DNA from: an uncultured Christensenella sp.
GTDB lineage: Bacteria; Bacillota; Clostridia; Christensenellales; Pumilibacteraceae
Direction of reading: 5' to 3'
DNA: 56,813 bases
NCBI GenBank assembly: GCA_910585055.1
Contig: CAJUBY010000010.1
Location: 1 to 56,813 of the forward strand
Under the pieces are notes generated by a model. That model ran no database searches. It had not been told where the DNA came from and was given only the letters and a program-made list of their open reading frames with translations. The position numbers and the translations under genes were made by a program. Within the stretch, counting starts at the first letter, position 1; each line of letters begins with the position of its first letter. Positions 23,875 to 31,982 of this stretch are shown here, in pieces.

Positions 23875-24489
23875 ATGAAAACCTATCAATCAAAAACAAA
23901 GGAAACAAGGAAAAACTTTTTTAAGCGGCATAAGTATGCGATATCGGTAATAATATCGGTGTTGATCGTAGCCGCGGTTATAGTTCTGTCGGTAGTATTC
24001 ACTCTTCCCGAAAAGAACAAGCCCGCATCGGGTAACGTAGTCGATCCGCCCAATGTGGACGTTAACAACGATCCCACTATCGTATTGCCTATGGAAAAGG
24101 CTCAGATCGGCATGGGTTACAACGACAAAAAACTTGTTTTTTGGGAAACGCTCGACCTGTGGCAATGGCATCCGGCTGTCGATTTTATCGGCGAGGGTAA
24201 CGTGGTAGCGGTAAGAGACGGCGAAGTGACCGATGTTGAAAAGACTTCCATCGATGGCAACGTCGTTACCGTCAAGCACGACGACGGATATGTTTCCATT
24301 TACAAGTCGTTGGGAAACAAGATAGCGGTCAAGGTCGGCGACAAAGTAAAGGCGGGCGACAAGCTCGGGACGGCGTCGGCAAGTATGATGTCCGAACTGA
24401 AAACAGGTTCGCATCTGCACTTCGAGCTGAAAAAAGACGGAAATTACGTCGATCCGGCAACGATGTTACCGATAAACGATGATAAATAA
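23875..24489 (+). CDS. LytM / M23 peptidase-domain protein, SpoIIQ-like
   Basis: 204 residues. A Lys-rich N-terminus is followed by one transmembrane helix (about 20-42), and an extracytoplasmic M23 domain (about 85-198). Zinc ligands look intact: HPAVD (about 99-103) and HLHFE (about 181-185). The overall plan (short cytoplasmic tail, one helix, linker, M23 domain) is that of SpoIIQ, which joins forespore and mother-cell membranes through SpoIIIAH. In other anaerobes similar proteins are ordinary wall endopeptidases. CGGAGG sits ten bases before ATG 23875. Sporulation use is inference. Confidence 0.82.
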   Translation: MKTYQSKTKETRKNFFKRHKYAISVIISVLIVAAVIVLSVVFTLPEKNKPASGNVVDPPNVDVNNDPTIVLPMEKAQIGMGYNDKKLVFWETLDLWQWHPAVDFIGEGNVVAVRDGEVTDVEKTSIDGNVVTVKHDDGYVSIYKSLGNKIAVKVGDKVKAGDKLGTASASMMSELKTGSHLHFELKKDGNYVDPATMLPINDDK

Positions 24490-24532
24490 GTTTTCCGCCG
24501 TAGTGTGAGCGTAAACTCATTGCGCCGCAAAT

Positions 24533-24568
24533 AAAGTGCCGACATGCCCAGCGCTGTCGGCATTTTAA
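24533..24568 (+). terminator. Terminator after the M23 gene
   Basis: AAAGTGCCGACA/TGTCGGCATTTT stem with a short loop. Confidence 0.8.
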
Positions 24569-24604
24569 GTGCTTTATTCGTTATAAACAAGATTTCGCAA
24601 ACAC

Positions 24605-24633
24605 TTGATATTTCTCGAAGAATATGGTATAAT
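24605..24633 (+). promoter_or_regulatory. Promoter of the dehydrogenase gene, near-leaderless
   Basis: TTGATA (24605-24610), 17 bases, TATAAT (24628-24633). Nine bases to the ATG and no ribosome site. Confidence 0.78.
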
Positions 24634-24642
24634 ACAACAGTT

Positions 24643-25659
24643 ATGAAGGCGTACAGAATACATTCTCCGCATACGATAAAGCTCGATGAAATGGACGCTT
24701 TACCCGTCGGGGAAAATTGCATAAAACTGAAAAACCTGATGTGCGGTATTTCGCTGACGGATCTTGCCGTATACGAAGGCCGTATGCCGACCAAATATCC
24801 CATGATCCCGGCGCGTCAGTGCGTAGGGTTTGTGTCGGAAGTCGGCACCGGCGTGACCGGTATTTCTCGCGGCAGCCGCGTAGTTACGTATCCTCAAGCC
24901 AGCTGTCACGGCTGTAAGGCGTGTAAGGATTCCAGGTATTTCGACTGCGAAAAACCGCTTTTGTTCGGCGTGGGAGAGGACGGATTTTTAAGTGATTTTT
25001 CGGTCGTATCCGCGGATGACGTATATACTATTCCGGACAGGATAAACGACGAAGAAGCGGTTTTTATCGAGCATGTTGCCGTTGCGCTTAACGCATTATC
25101 CAAGCTGGATATAGACAAGGGCGATCAAATAGTCGTAATGGGCGCCACCGTCGACGGGATAATTTTAGCGCAGCTGGCTATGTATTATCAAGCAGTTCCC
25201 ATAATGGTGGATCTGCACGATGACATGCTTAAGCTGGCGCAAAAGTCGGGAGTGTATTTTACCGTGAATGCGGTCGACGATAACGTCGTAAAAAAGATCT
25301 TGAGTTTGACCGGCGGTCATATGGCAAACGCCTGTGTATATATGGGCAATTCCGGAATGCCGTTACAGAGCGTATGCGATTATACAGCGACACGCGGCAA
25401 GGTGGCTGTTGTCGGCAGGATAGGCGAACGCGATCTGACTTTGGGAGTAAATGCCCTACTCGAAAAAAATCTCGACCTGTACACGGTAGTCGATTGCGGA
25501 AAAAATTATTCTTCGGCTATAAATCTTTTGGCTAACCGAACAGTCACGGTGGAAAATCTGTGCGAAAGCGTAGTTCCGTTCGACAAGGTCCCCGAAGCCT
25601 TTGAGGAGCTTACTAACGGTTCCGTCGCTTCAACGCTAAAAACCATAGTCAAAATGTAA
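24643..25659 (+). CDS. Medium-chain zinc-type dehydrogenase
   Basis: 338 residues of the MDR superfamily. The catalytic-site Cys is Cys34 (MCGISLTD). The structural zinc Cys quartet is complete at 88, 91, 94 and 102 (CHGCKACK ... DC). The usual catalytic GHE is replaced by RQC (about 58-60), so the normal His zinc ligand is missing and the active site must differ. A Rossmann domain (VMGATVDGIILAQ) binds NAD(P). The start at 24643 follows the promoter; the reading from 24544 crosses the previous terminator. It seems to be a single-gene unit of unknown substrate. Confidence 0.85.
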   Translation: MKAYRIHSPHTIKLDEMDALPVGENCIKLKNLMCGISLTDLAVYEGRMPTKYPMIPARQCVGFVSEVGTGVTGISRGSRVVTYPQASCHGCKACKDSRYFDCEKPLLFGVGEDGFLSDFSVVSADDVYTIPDRINDEEAVFIEHVAVALNALSKLDIDKGDQIVVMGATVDGIILAQLAMYYQAVPIMVDLHDDMLKLAQKSGVYFTVNAVDDNVVKKILSLTGGHMANACVYMGNSGMPLQSVCDYTATRGKVAVVGRIGERDLTLGVNALLEKNLDLYTVVDCGKNYSSAINLLANRTVTVENLCESVVPFDKVPEAFEELTNGSVASTLKTIVKM

Positions 25660-25719
25660 TTTTATCCTACGGCGCGTCGGCTCGACTCGGTGCAAATCGT
25701 GTATAACCGTTAAAAACGC

Positions 25720-25748
25720 TTGACACCGCAACGCTTTCGGTGTATAAT
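25720..25748 (+). promoter_or_regulatory. Promoter of rpmE
   Basis: Consensus TTGACA (25720-25725), 17 bases, TATAAT (25743-25748), followed by an AGAGAGG ribosome site. Confidence 0.88.
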
Positions 25749-25780
25749 CATTTAGCTAACATTCAGAGAGGTCATATATC

Positions 25781-25993
25781 ATGAAACAGAATATACATCC
25801 CGATTATCACGAAGTTACTGTGGAATGCGCGTGCGGCGCCAAATTCGTAACCGGTTCCACGCAGAAGGGCGATGTCGTAAAAGTCGATATTTGCTCCAAA
25901 TGCCATCCGTTTTACACCGGCAAACAGAAGCAGGCGGAAACGGGCGGACGTATCGCGCGTTTCAACGAGCGTTCCGGAAAATCCGGTAAATAG
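25781..25993 (+). CDS. rpmE: 50S ribosomal protein L31, zinc-binding form
   Basis: 70 residues. Cys in CACG and CSKC form the zinc site that marks the C+ form of L31, which other bacteria replace by a C- paralogue under zinc limitation. The start MKQNIHPDY is canonical. Its own strong promoter and a strong terminator make it a separate unit, though the order rpmE, DUF1385, prmC, prfA is the usual one in Bacillota. Confidence 0.97.
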   Translation: MKQNIHPDYHEVTVECACGAKFVTGSTQKGDVVKVDICSKCHPFYTGKQKQAETGGRIARFNERSGKSGK

Positions 25994-26001
25994 GCTGTCA
26001 C

Positions 26002-26035
26002 AAAACGGCGGACGAAACCGTCCGCCGTTTTTTTT
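26002..26035 (+). terminator. rpmE terminator
   Basis: AAAACGGCGGACG/CGTCCGCCGTTTT stem with a very short loop and eight T. Confidence 0.92.
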
Positions 26036-26080
26036 GACTTTAAAATACGTTACGGGATAAACGTATCGGTTTGAGTTTGG

Positions 26081-27847
26081 ATGGGAAAGAAAAAAGCAGA
26101 TAACAAATACGATACTTCCGCAAAAACGCGTCGCACTTTTATAGGCGGTCAGGCTTTGCTGGAAGGCGTTATGATGCGCGGTAAATCGTCTGTGGCTATG
26201 GCTGTCCGCGCGCCCGACGGCGAAATAGAACTGGAAACGGAACGGCTGAAACCGATGTCCAAGGCCAATAAGATACCTGTAGTACGCGGTGTGATCTCGT
26301 TTGTAAATTCGCTTGTCGTGGGAATGAAGTGCATGATGCGGTCTGCGGAAGTGTGTTTCCCCGAAGAAGAATCCCCGTCTAAAGGAAGTACGGTCATAGC
26401 CGCCGTTATAGGTGTGTTGCTTGCGGTCGGACTGTTTATCGCCGTGCCGTGGTTTGTCGGTTGGGCTATAAAGCGTTGGACTTCTTTCGACAACGTTGCC
26501 GTTATATCCGTAATAGAAGGGTGTACGCGCCTTACTATATTTATTTTGTATCTTTCGCTGATACGTTTGATGCCGGACATAAAACGCACGTTTATGTATC
26601 ACGGCGCGGAACACCGGACGATCAACTGCTACGAGCGCGGATTGCCGCTGACCGTAGAAAACGTTCAGTCGTGTTCGACCAAACACAACAGATGCGGCAC
26701 TACTTTTTTGTTTTTCGTAGTTGTATTTGCGATATTGCTTTACGCGCTGTTGAATTGGTTATTCACGCTTTTCGAAGGCTGCGAATTTCTGTTCGATAAT
26801 TTCTTTTTTACGCTGGCGATACGTTTGGCGCTGCTGCCGATAATAGCAGGGTTATCTTACGAACTTTTGCGCGGACTGGCGATGCTTCCGGATAATAAGT
26901 TTACCGCCGTGCTGCGTGCGCCCGGGCTAGCGCTTCAAAAGCTGTCTACCTGTATACCCGACGACGGTATGGCGGAGGTCGCTATAAAAGCGTTTTCGGC
27001 AGTGCTTGAGCTGGACGCCGACCCCAATAAACCTACGGTCGAATTTTACGAACGGGATTTCGGTGAAGAACGCAAAAAGCTTGCGGCAAGATTGCTCGAC
27101 GATCCGCAGGATGCGGACTGGATATATTGCGATATACTGGATAAACCCCGTTCCGCGCTCGGCGGTATCGGTAAGATCAAGATCGGACAGGTTAATAAGG
27201 CCAACGAATATGCCGACAGGCTTTTAAACGGAGAACCGCTCGATTACGTTTTGGGCAACAGCGATTTCTGCGGCGTAAAACTCAAAGTAGACGGGCGTGT
27301 GCTGATACCGAGATTCGAGACCGAGGTGCTGGCAAACAAGGCGGTCGAAATAATAGGCGGCCGTTCCGGAGTGCGTGTGTTGGATCTTTGTACCGGTTCC
27401 GGCTGTATCGCGGCGGTCATCGCAAAACAAACACGGGCGGAGGTTACGGCGTCGGATATATCCGAAGAGGCTTTGGCAGTCGCAAAACTCAATCTCGACG
27501 GAACGGGAGTTGTAATTGTCGGATCGGATATGTTCGAGAATATAGAAGGTACGTACGACGTTATAGTTACCAATCCTCCGTATGTGCGTACTGCGGATAT
27601 CGACGGATTGCAAAAACAAGTTACCGCGCAGCCCCATATAGCGCTTGACGGCGGCGAGGACGGATTGAAATTTTACAGGATCATAGCCGACAGCGCCGGT
27701 AAATATCTAAAAGACGGCGGAGTTTTGCTAGCCGAAGTGGGATACGATCAGGCGGACGACGTAAAAAAACTGTTCGGTAAGATAGGCGCGTGCGAGACAG
27801 TCAAAGATTTGGACGGAAAGGACAGGATAGTCGTATGCAGGAAATAA
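26081..27847 (+). CDS. prmC: Fusion of YqhQ (DUF1385) membrane protein and PrmC release-factor methyltransferase
   Basis: 588 residues in one open frame. Residues 1 to about 300 are a DUF1385/YqhQ protein: GGQALLEGVMMRG at the start, MYHGAEHRTINCYE in the middle and about four membrane helices. Residues about 305-588 are a complete PrmC: an N-terminal helical part, SAM-binding LDLCTGSGCIA and catalytic NPPYV (about 497-501). PrmC methylates the Gln of the GGQ motif in release factors, and prfA overlaps the 3' end by 13 bases. In most Bacillota these are two adjacent genes. The ATG at 26081 has no good ribosome site. Confidence 0.9.
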   Translation: MGKKKADNKYDTSAKTRRTFIGGQALLEGVMMRGKSSVAMAVRAPDGEIELETERLKPMSKANKIPVVRGVISFVNSLVVGMKCMMRSAEVCFPEEESPSKGSTVIAAVIGVLLAVGLFIAVPWFVGWAIKRWTSFDNVAVISVIEGCTRLTIFILYLSLIRLMPDIKRTFMYHGAEHRTINCYERGLPLTVENVQSCSTKHNRCGTTFLFFVVVFAILLYALLNWLFTLFEGCEFLFDNFFFTLAIRLALLPIIAGLSYELLRGLAMLPDNKFTAVLRAPGLALQKLSTCIPDDGMAEVAIKAFSAVLELDADPNKPTVEFYERDFGEERKKLAARLLDDPQDADWIYCDILDKPRSALGGIGKIKIGQVNKANEYADRLLNGEPLDYVLGNSDFCGVKLKVDGRVLIPRFETEVLANKAVEIIGGRSGVRVLDLCTGSGCIAAVIAKQTRAEVTASDISEEALAVAKLNLDGTGVVIVGSDMFENIEGTYDVIVTNPPYVRTADIDGLQKQVTAQPHIALDGGEDGLKFYRIIADSAGKYLKDGGVLLAEVGYDQADDVKKLFGKIGACETVKDLDGKDRIVVCRK

Positions 27848-28911
27848 AGACCGATAAACTGGATGCCATAGCCGAACGCTTTAAAGCGCTCGATCAAAAG
27901 GTACAGGATCCCGATATAATTGCGGATAACAAGGTTTGGGCGGAGTTGTGCAGGGAGCGCAGCGAGCTGGAGCCTATCGTGGAAAAATACGGACAGCTTA
28001 AAAAGGCTAAGTCCGATTATGCCGACGCAGCCGAAATGCTCAAGTCGGACGATGCGGAGTTTGCCGCACTTGCAAAAGAGGAGTGCGAAAACCTTGCGGA
28101 AAGCATAGCTAATATCATCGATGAATTAAAAATAATGTTGTTGCCAAAAGATCCCAACGACGGTAAAAACGCCGTTCTGGAAATACGCCCTGCGGCAGGC
28201 GGCGAAGAAGCGGCATTGTTTGCGGCGGAACTGTGCAGAATGTACAGAATGTTTGCGGAACGCAGACGCTGGAACGTGGAAGATATTTCCGTCAACGAGA
28301 CGGAGCTGGGCGGTATAAAGGAAGCGGTTTTCGGTATAGGCGGTAAGGACGTTTTTTCGTTCCTTAAATTCGAGAGCGGCGTGCACAGAGTTCAGCGCGT
28401 GCCCGTAACGGAAACACAGGGCAGAGTCCATACTTCCACCGTCACCGTGGCGGTATTGCCGGAAACGGAAACGGTGGACGTTGAGATATTCGATAAGGAC
28501 ATAAAGATAGACACGTTCCGTGCGAGCGGCGCCGGCGGTCAGCATATAAACAAAACCGATTCGGCTATACGTATTACGCATTTTCCGACCGGTATAGTAG
28601 TTACGTGTCAGGATCAGCGCAGTCAGACAAAAAACAAAGAGCGCGCTATGCAGGTGCTTGCCACAAAGCTGTACGACTATTATCAAGGGCAAAAGGATAA
28701 CGAATACGCGTCGTTGCGCAAAGGTCAGGTCGGTACGGGCGACAGGAGCGAACGCATCCGCACATATAATTTTCCGCAGGGCAGAGTTACCGATCACAGG
28801 ATCGGCTATACGATATACAGCATAGACGAGTTTATGAACGGCGATCTCGATAAAATGATCGAAGCGTTGCGGATAGCCGACCAAACTCGCAAGCTCGAGG
28901 GCGAAAATTAA
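27835..28911 (+). CDS. prfA: Peptide chain release factor 1
   Basis: 358 residues, normal for RF1, which reads UAA and UAG. The GGQ peptidyl-hydrolysis motif lies in GAGGQHINKT. The stop-codon recognition loop region is RVPVTETQGRVHTS, where RF1 typically has PAT; here it is PVT, still RF1-like rather than the SPF of RF2. The start at 27835 (MQEIKTDKLD) lies within the end of prmC. Longer readings from 27790 are unlikely. Confidence 0.96.
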   Translation: MQEIKTDKLDAIAERFKALDQKVQDPDIIADNKVWAELCRERSELEPIVEKYGQLKKAKSDYADAAEMLKSDDAEFAALAKEECENLAESIANIIDELKIMLLPKDPNDGKNAVLEIRPAAGGEEAALFAAELCRMYRMFAERRRWNVEDISVNETELGGIKEAVFGIGGKDVFSFLKFESGVHRVQRVPVTETQGRVHTSTVTVAVLPETETVDVEIFDKDIKIDTFRASGAGGQHINKTDSAIRITHFPTGIVVTCQDQRSQTKNKERAMQVLATKLYDYYQGQKDNEYASLRKGQVGTGDRSERIRTYNFPQGRVTDHRIGYTIYSIDEFMNGDLDKMIEALRIADQTRKLEGEN

Positions 28912-28949
28912 AATTACGCTATTTTGTATATCGATATTAAACGAATATT

Positions 28950-28991
28950 AAAAGTCGTGCAGACTGTATATCGGCACGATTTTTGTTTTTT
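28950..28991. terminator. Terminator between prfA and the AEC transporter gene
   Basis: AAAGTCGTGC/GCACGATTT stem followed by TTTTGTTTTTT on the plus strand, with A-rich arms that could serve the minus strand too. Confidence 0.85.
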
Positions 28992-29054
28992 ATGTTGTTA
29001 TGCAGATCGGAGTTCTATCGACTTTTGCCTGTAACGGAATAGCGTCATACATTA

Positions 29055-29999
29055 TCAAATAAGCAATGCGAGCACCGGAAGAGTTGCGATAGAGAATAGC
29101 GCTCCCAGCAGTACGGTGTTTGCCGCTATGTCTTGCCCTTCGCCCAGTATTTCGGCGTAGTTTTGAACAACTGACGCCACGGGACAGGCGCACATAATGT
29201 ACATGCACAGCATAAGTTCTTTGTCGACGTGCAGTAACATCAAAATCCCCAGCGCGCATAAAGGAAAAACTATTTGGTTTATCGCTACGGCAAGATATTG
29301 CAGCCCGCATGTAAACAGCGATCTTATACGTACCGTTGCAAGGCGCATACCCATTATTATCATGCACAGCGGCGTCGTCATTTTTCCCAGTATCATTATC
29401 ATATTATCGAGCTGACCCAAAAACTGCCCGTTTTCCGCAGATATTTTAAATCCTGTAAAAAAGAAAGGTAAGGCGACTGCGATAGACAGCACGGCAGGGT
29501 TTATAAATACGGTCTTTACGCTTATGTATTTTCGATCGTGTGTGATCACGGCGGAAACAAGAGTCCAGCCCAAAAGATTCATCGACAGAAAGTACATCAT
29601 GGAATACGCTGCGACGTTGGGCGATAACGGAAATATCGCCTCCAAAAGCGGTACGCCCAAAAACGAACAGTTGGAAAGTACAGTGGCTACAGTCGTTATC
29701 CTGTATTTTATGTCGTGCTGCTTTTTTCGGAATATAAAAAAGAATAAACCTAGGAATAACAGCTGTACGAACGTGATCACAGCAAAAAATATCAAAAGAT
29801 TTATTCCCAGTTCGCGCGTAAAATCCGCTTTGTTAAATGAATACAGCGTCAATGCCGGCTGGCATATATACATCAATACTTTGGAAAAAGCGGAAATATT
29901 GTCCGCTTTGACCGCTCCTGCTTTTACGAGAACGTACCCCGGTACTGCGCACAGAAGCATTATGCTTACCATTATCAGTGTTGTCAAAAATGCCTGCAT
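29055..29999 (-). CDS. AEC-family transporter (auxin efflux carrier fold)
   Basis: 314 residues with about ten hydrophobic helices and the internal symmetry expected of this family. The region NISAFSKVLMYICQPALT near the N-terminus matches the conserved first half. Bacterial AEC members export or exchange organic acids such as malate or malonate. The substrate here is unknown. The predicted transcript starts at the ATG (29999). Confidence 0.9.
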   Translation of the reverse strand: MQAFLTTLIMVSIMLLCAVPGYVLVKAGAVKADNISAFSKVLMYICQPALTLYSFNKADFTRELGINLLIFFAVITFVQLLFLGLFFFIFRKKQHDIKYRITTVATVLSNCSFLGVPLLEAIFPLSPNVAAYSMMYFLSMNLLGWTLVSAVITHDRKYISVKTVFINPAVLSIAVALPFFFTGFKISAENGQFLGQLDNMIMILGKMTTPLCMIIMGMRLATVRIRSLFTCGLQYLAVAINQIVFPLCALGILMLLHVDKELMLCMYIMCACPVASVVQNYAEILGEGQDIAANTVLLGALFSIATLPVLALLI

Positions 30000-30005
30000 G
30001 GTTAT

Positions 30006-30034
30006 GTTATATCACCGTTACGCGAATTTTGCAA
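30006..30034 (-). promoter_or_regulatory. Promoter of the AEC transporter gene, leaderless
   Basis: TTGCAA (30029-30034), 17 bases, TATAAC (30006-30011). Six bases to the ATG. Confidence 0.7.
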
Positions 30035-30278
30035 CGTTTTGAATGTCGAAAAAGCAGTAAATGATCCTGTCGGCTTTCTCTTCCCGTACCGCGGATCCGT
30101 AAAGCGTTATATCGGAAAATTTATGACTGTAAAGTGTTTTGCGCGGAATTGAATACGGAGGCTTAACTGTGATACTATTTGTCTTGTTTTAAGAGATTAT
30201 ATGCGCTTTTTGCGGACGTTTTGATATTGTTTTGAGTGATATACTATTATTGAATTCATTTGTGATTCTGGAGAAGAC

Positions 30279-30419
30279 ATGAAAAAATCGACGTTAGTGC
30301 CGGCGGTGATCTCGATAGTGATTTTCGCTGCCGCAGTAGTATTGACATTAGTTATATTCTCAGGAGCGTTTGTGATGCCCGACGGTAATTATTTTACGCG
30401 TGTCGCTGCTGAATGTTAA
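30279..30419 (+). CDS. 46-residue single-pass membrane peptide
   Basis: A small open frame with a good GGAG ribosome site seven bases before the ATG. The product has a Lys-rich start (MKKSTLVPA), one hydrophobic helix (about residues 8-32) and a short polar tail. A possible promoter (TTGATA, 18 bases, TATTAT) lies upstream and a strong terminator follows, so it looks like a complete small gene. The function is unknown; single-helix peptides of this size can be enzyme regulators or type I toxins. Confidence 0.6.
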   Translation: MKKSTLVPAVISIVIFAAAVVLTLVIFSGAFVMPDGNYFTRVAAEC

Positions 30420-30455
30420 TTACATTTAAGGACGAGTCGATTTCTTAAACTTATT

Positions 30456-30496
30456 AAAGCCGACAAAAATTTAACAACTTATGTCGGCTTTAACAT
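30456..30496 (+). terminator. Terminator of the small peptide gene
   Basis: AAAGCCGAC/GTCGGCTTT stem with a 19-base loop. Confidence 0.75.
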
Positions 30497-30503
30497 TTGC
30501 TTT

Positions 30504-30556
30504 AAATAAAAAACTACCCGAACGCTATGTATATTAACATATAGCTTCGGATAGTT
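30504..30556 (-). terminator. Minus-strand terminator, 200 bases downstream of the DUF3592 gene
   Basis: On the minus strand AACTATCCGAA pairs with TTCGGGTAGTT (one U-G pair), with an inner stem, and is followed by TTTTTT. The U-G pair and the U run both point to the minus strand. Confidence 0.75.
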
Positions 30557-30751
30557 ACGGTTTGGTGGAGAGGTAATAATTTAAAACGAATAATTCTCCG
30601 TAAATTAGCAAGTGGAGAATAAATTGCTGTTTATCGCTCTGATAAAGCACAATTATTATACGTTACACAGCTTACAAAAACTTCGTTTTTGTTTTGCTAA
30701 ACGCGAATAATAGCCATTTGAGAAAAAAGATTTTGCGTCGCGGAACCTTGA
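30557..30751. other. Non-coding stretch with two stem-loops
   Basis: No coding frame is convincing. ATTCTCC/GGAGAAT (about 30590-30620) forms one stem-loop, and ACAAAAAC/GTTTTTGT near 30680 another. It lies between the DUF3592 stop and the terminator on the same strand, so it is either a long 3' untranslated region or a small RNA. Confidence 0.5.
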
Positions 30752-31495
30752 TTATTTGCGACGGCGCTTTGTATAAGATAGGTGATAGACATGATGTTTT
30801 GATTTATACGGGTGCAGTTTGAGCGTTATTATGCCGTCAACCAAAGTTGCCAACAGTACCAAGCCGCAGCCCACAACCACACCGATCGATCCACTCATAC
30901 GTGAAAAAATTTCTCCGAATCCGCTGTTGGGAACACCCAACCAAAACAACAACAGGATTGCTACGCCCAACACGACTTCCGCCCCCCAAATTAGAAACAA
31001 TCGCTTGATAAAAGAGTTTCGTTTTCTATATAAATAGATCAACATACCCACCGAATACATGAAACAGAAAAAGACAAAAAGACAAGCGCAAAAAGTGGAA
31101 ATCCAGCCTGATGATTGCGGCATTTCGGCACGATCGGGGCGTTGCGGGTCGACAAGTATTTCCACATTTTTATTCAAATACTTTTGCGCGTCGTCGTACC
31201 ACTTAAATCCCTCGCGATCCATGAACGAATATTCCTGTCCTTCAAACGAATAGGAAATAATCAAAAACCATGAGCCGCCCGAATATCCTGTGCTTGCGGA
31301 ACCGCTATGTTTTATGTCAACAACCTTACCGACGGTTTTTATATAGTTGGAGTCGACGTTTCGTATTCTGACGATAGTCCACACCATAAAACTTATGCAA
31401 GCAACAAAAAGCGTCGCCGCTATCGACAGAAAAATTATCGCCGTTCTTTTGTCGTCGCGCTTCTCAAAAGTGTCGTTGTTTGTCGGGTTATTCAT
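30752..31495 (-). CDS. DUF3592-domain membrane protein
   Basis: 247 residues. A first transmembrane helix (about 18-42) is followed by a beta-rich DUF3592 domain (about 45-125) that includes GKVVDIKHSG and a V-x-V-D-P-x-x-P motif. Three further hydrophobic helices lie at about 133-220, and the tail is basic (YTKRRRK). The function of DUF3592 is unknown. The promoter gives a leader of about 25 bases, but only a weak ribosome site (AAGAG). Confidence 0.85.
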   Translation of the reverse strand: MNNPTNNDTFEKRDDKRTAIIFLSIAATLFVACISFMVWTIVRIRNVDSNYIKTVGKVVDIKHSGSASTGYSGGSWFLIISYSFEGQEYSFMDREGFKWYDDAQKYLNKNVEILVDPQRPDRAEMPQSSGWISTFCACLFVFFCFMYSVGMLIYLYRKRNSFIKRLFLIWGAEVVLGVAILLLFWLGVPNSGFGEIFSRMSGSIGVVVGCGLVLLATLVDGIITLKLHPYKSKHHVYHLSYTKRRRK

Positions 31496-31525
31496 TATGT
31501 GCTCTTTTACAGTGCAATTTTTTAT

Positions 31526-31554
31526 ATAGTAGCATATTCGGATTGTGTTGTCAA
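31526..31554 (-). promoter_or_regulatory. Promoter of the DUF3592 gene
   Basis: TTGACA (31549-31554), 17 bases, TACTAT (31526-31531). Confidence 0.8.
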
Positions 31555-31614
31555 TACATACGTAAACCCGAATTTCAGTTCTTTGGCACTATGACGGGTG
31601 TTTGATAAAACAAG

Positions 31615-31633
31615 CGCGCCGCTACGCGGCGCG
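31615..31633. repeat. Perfect GC-only hairpin
   Basis: CGCGCCGC/GCGGCGCG with a 3-base loop (TAC) in an otherwise AT-rich spacer. No T run follows on either strand. It may be a barrier between the tRNA and DUF3592 units. Confidence 0.5.
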
Positions 31634-31764
31634 GACAAGCACCCGCCATCGACAAAATATAACCAAATAAAAGATATACCGATACCACCGCCGAACACCC
31701 CAAAAGCGTTACAGCGGTAAAATAGCGGCGTTATTCCCACTATGCGAAAAAATAAACGGCAAAA

Positions 31765-31808
31765 GAAAAAACCTAAAATTATTCTCGCAAAAGGAGTTCG
31801 TTTTAGGT
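31765..31808 (-). terminator. tRNA-Val terminator
   Basis: On the minus strand ACCTAAAA/TTTTAGGT is followed by TTTTTTC, directly after the tRNA. Confidence 0.85.
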
Positions 31809-31814
31809 TTTAGG

Positions 31815-31890
31815 TGGTGGGCAATGAGGGACTCGAACCCCCGACTTTCTCCACGTCAAGAAGACACTCTCCCAGCTGAGTTAATTGCCC
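31815..31890 (-). tRNA. tRNA-Val, anticodon GAC
   Basis: The cloverleaf on the minus strand is complete: acceptor GGGCAAT/ATTGCCC, D-arm ACTC ... GAGT, anticodon loop TTGACGT (anticodon GAC, Val), T-arm GGGGG-TTCGAGT-CCCTC and discriminator A at 31818. The 3' CCA is encoded (31815-31817). Confidence 0.97.
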
Positions 31891-31909
31891 GTATTTATGT
31901 AGCTTTATA

Positions 31910-31938
31910 AGTTTAGTATATTTTGAGCTTTTTGTCAA
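31910..31938 (-). promoter_or_regulatory. Promoter of tRNA-Val
   Basis: TTGACA (31933-31938), 17 bases, TAAACT (31910-31915). It is back-to-back with the dtd promoter. Confidence 0.8.
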
Positions 31939-31947
31939 GCGGTTTAC

Positions 31948-31976
31948 TTGAAATTATCCGATAAATATGATAGAAT
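31948..31976 (+). promoter_or_regulatory. Promoter of the dtd-queH-uvrC-hprK unit, leaderless
   Basis: TTGAAA (31948-31953), 17 bases, TAGAAT (31971-31976). Six bases (AGCGGT) to the dtd ATG. Confidence 0.75.
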
Positions 31977-31982
31977 AGCGGT

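Noticed and set aside
30163..30193. Seven-codon GTG frame after a GGAGG sequence
   Set aside because: Too short to support, and no promoter or conservation evidence.
31522..31740. Minus-strand frame of 72 codons before the DUF3592 gene
   Set aside because: It overlaps the DUF3592 promoter and the GC hairpin, and has no ribosome site.
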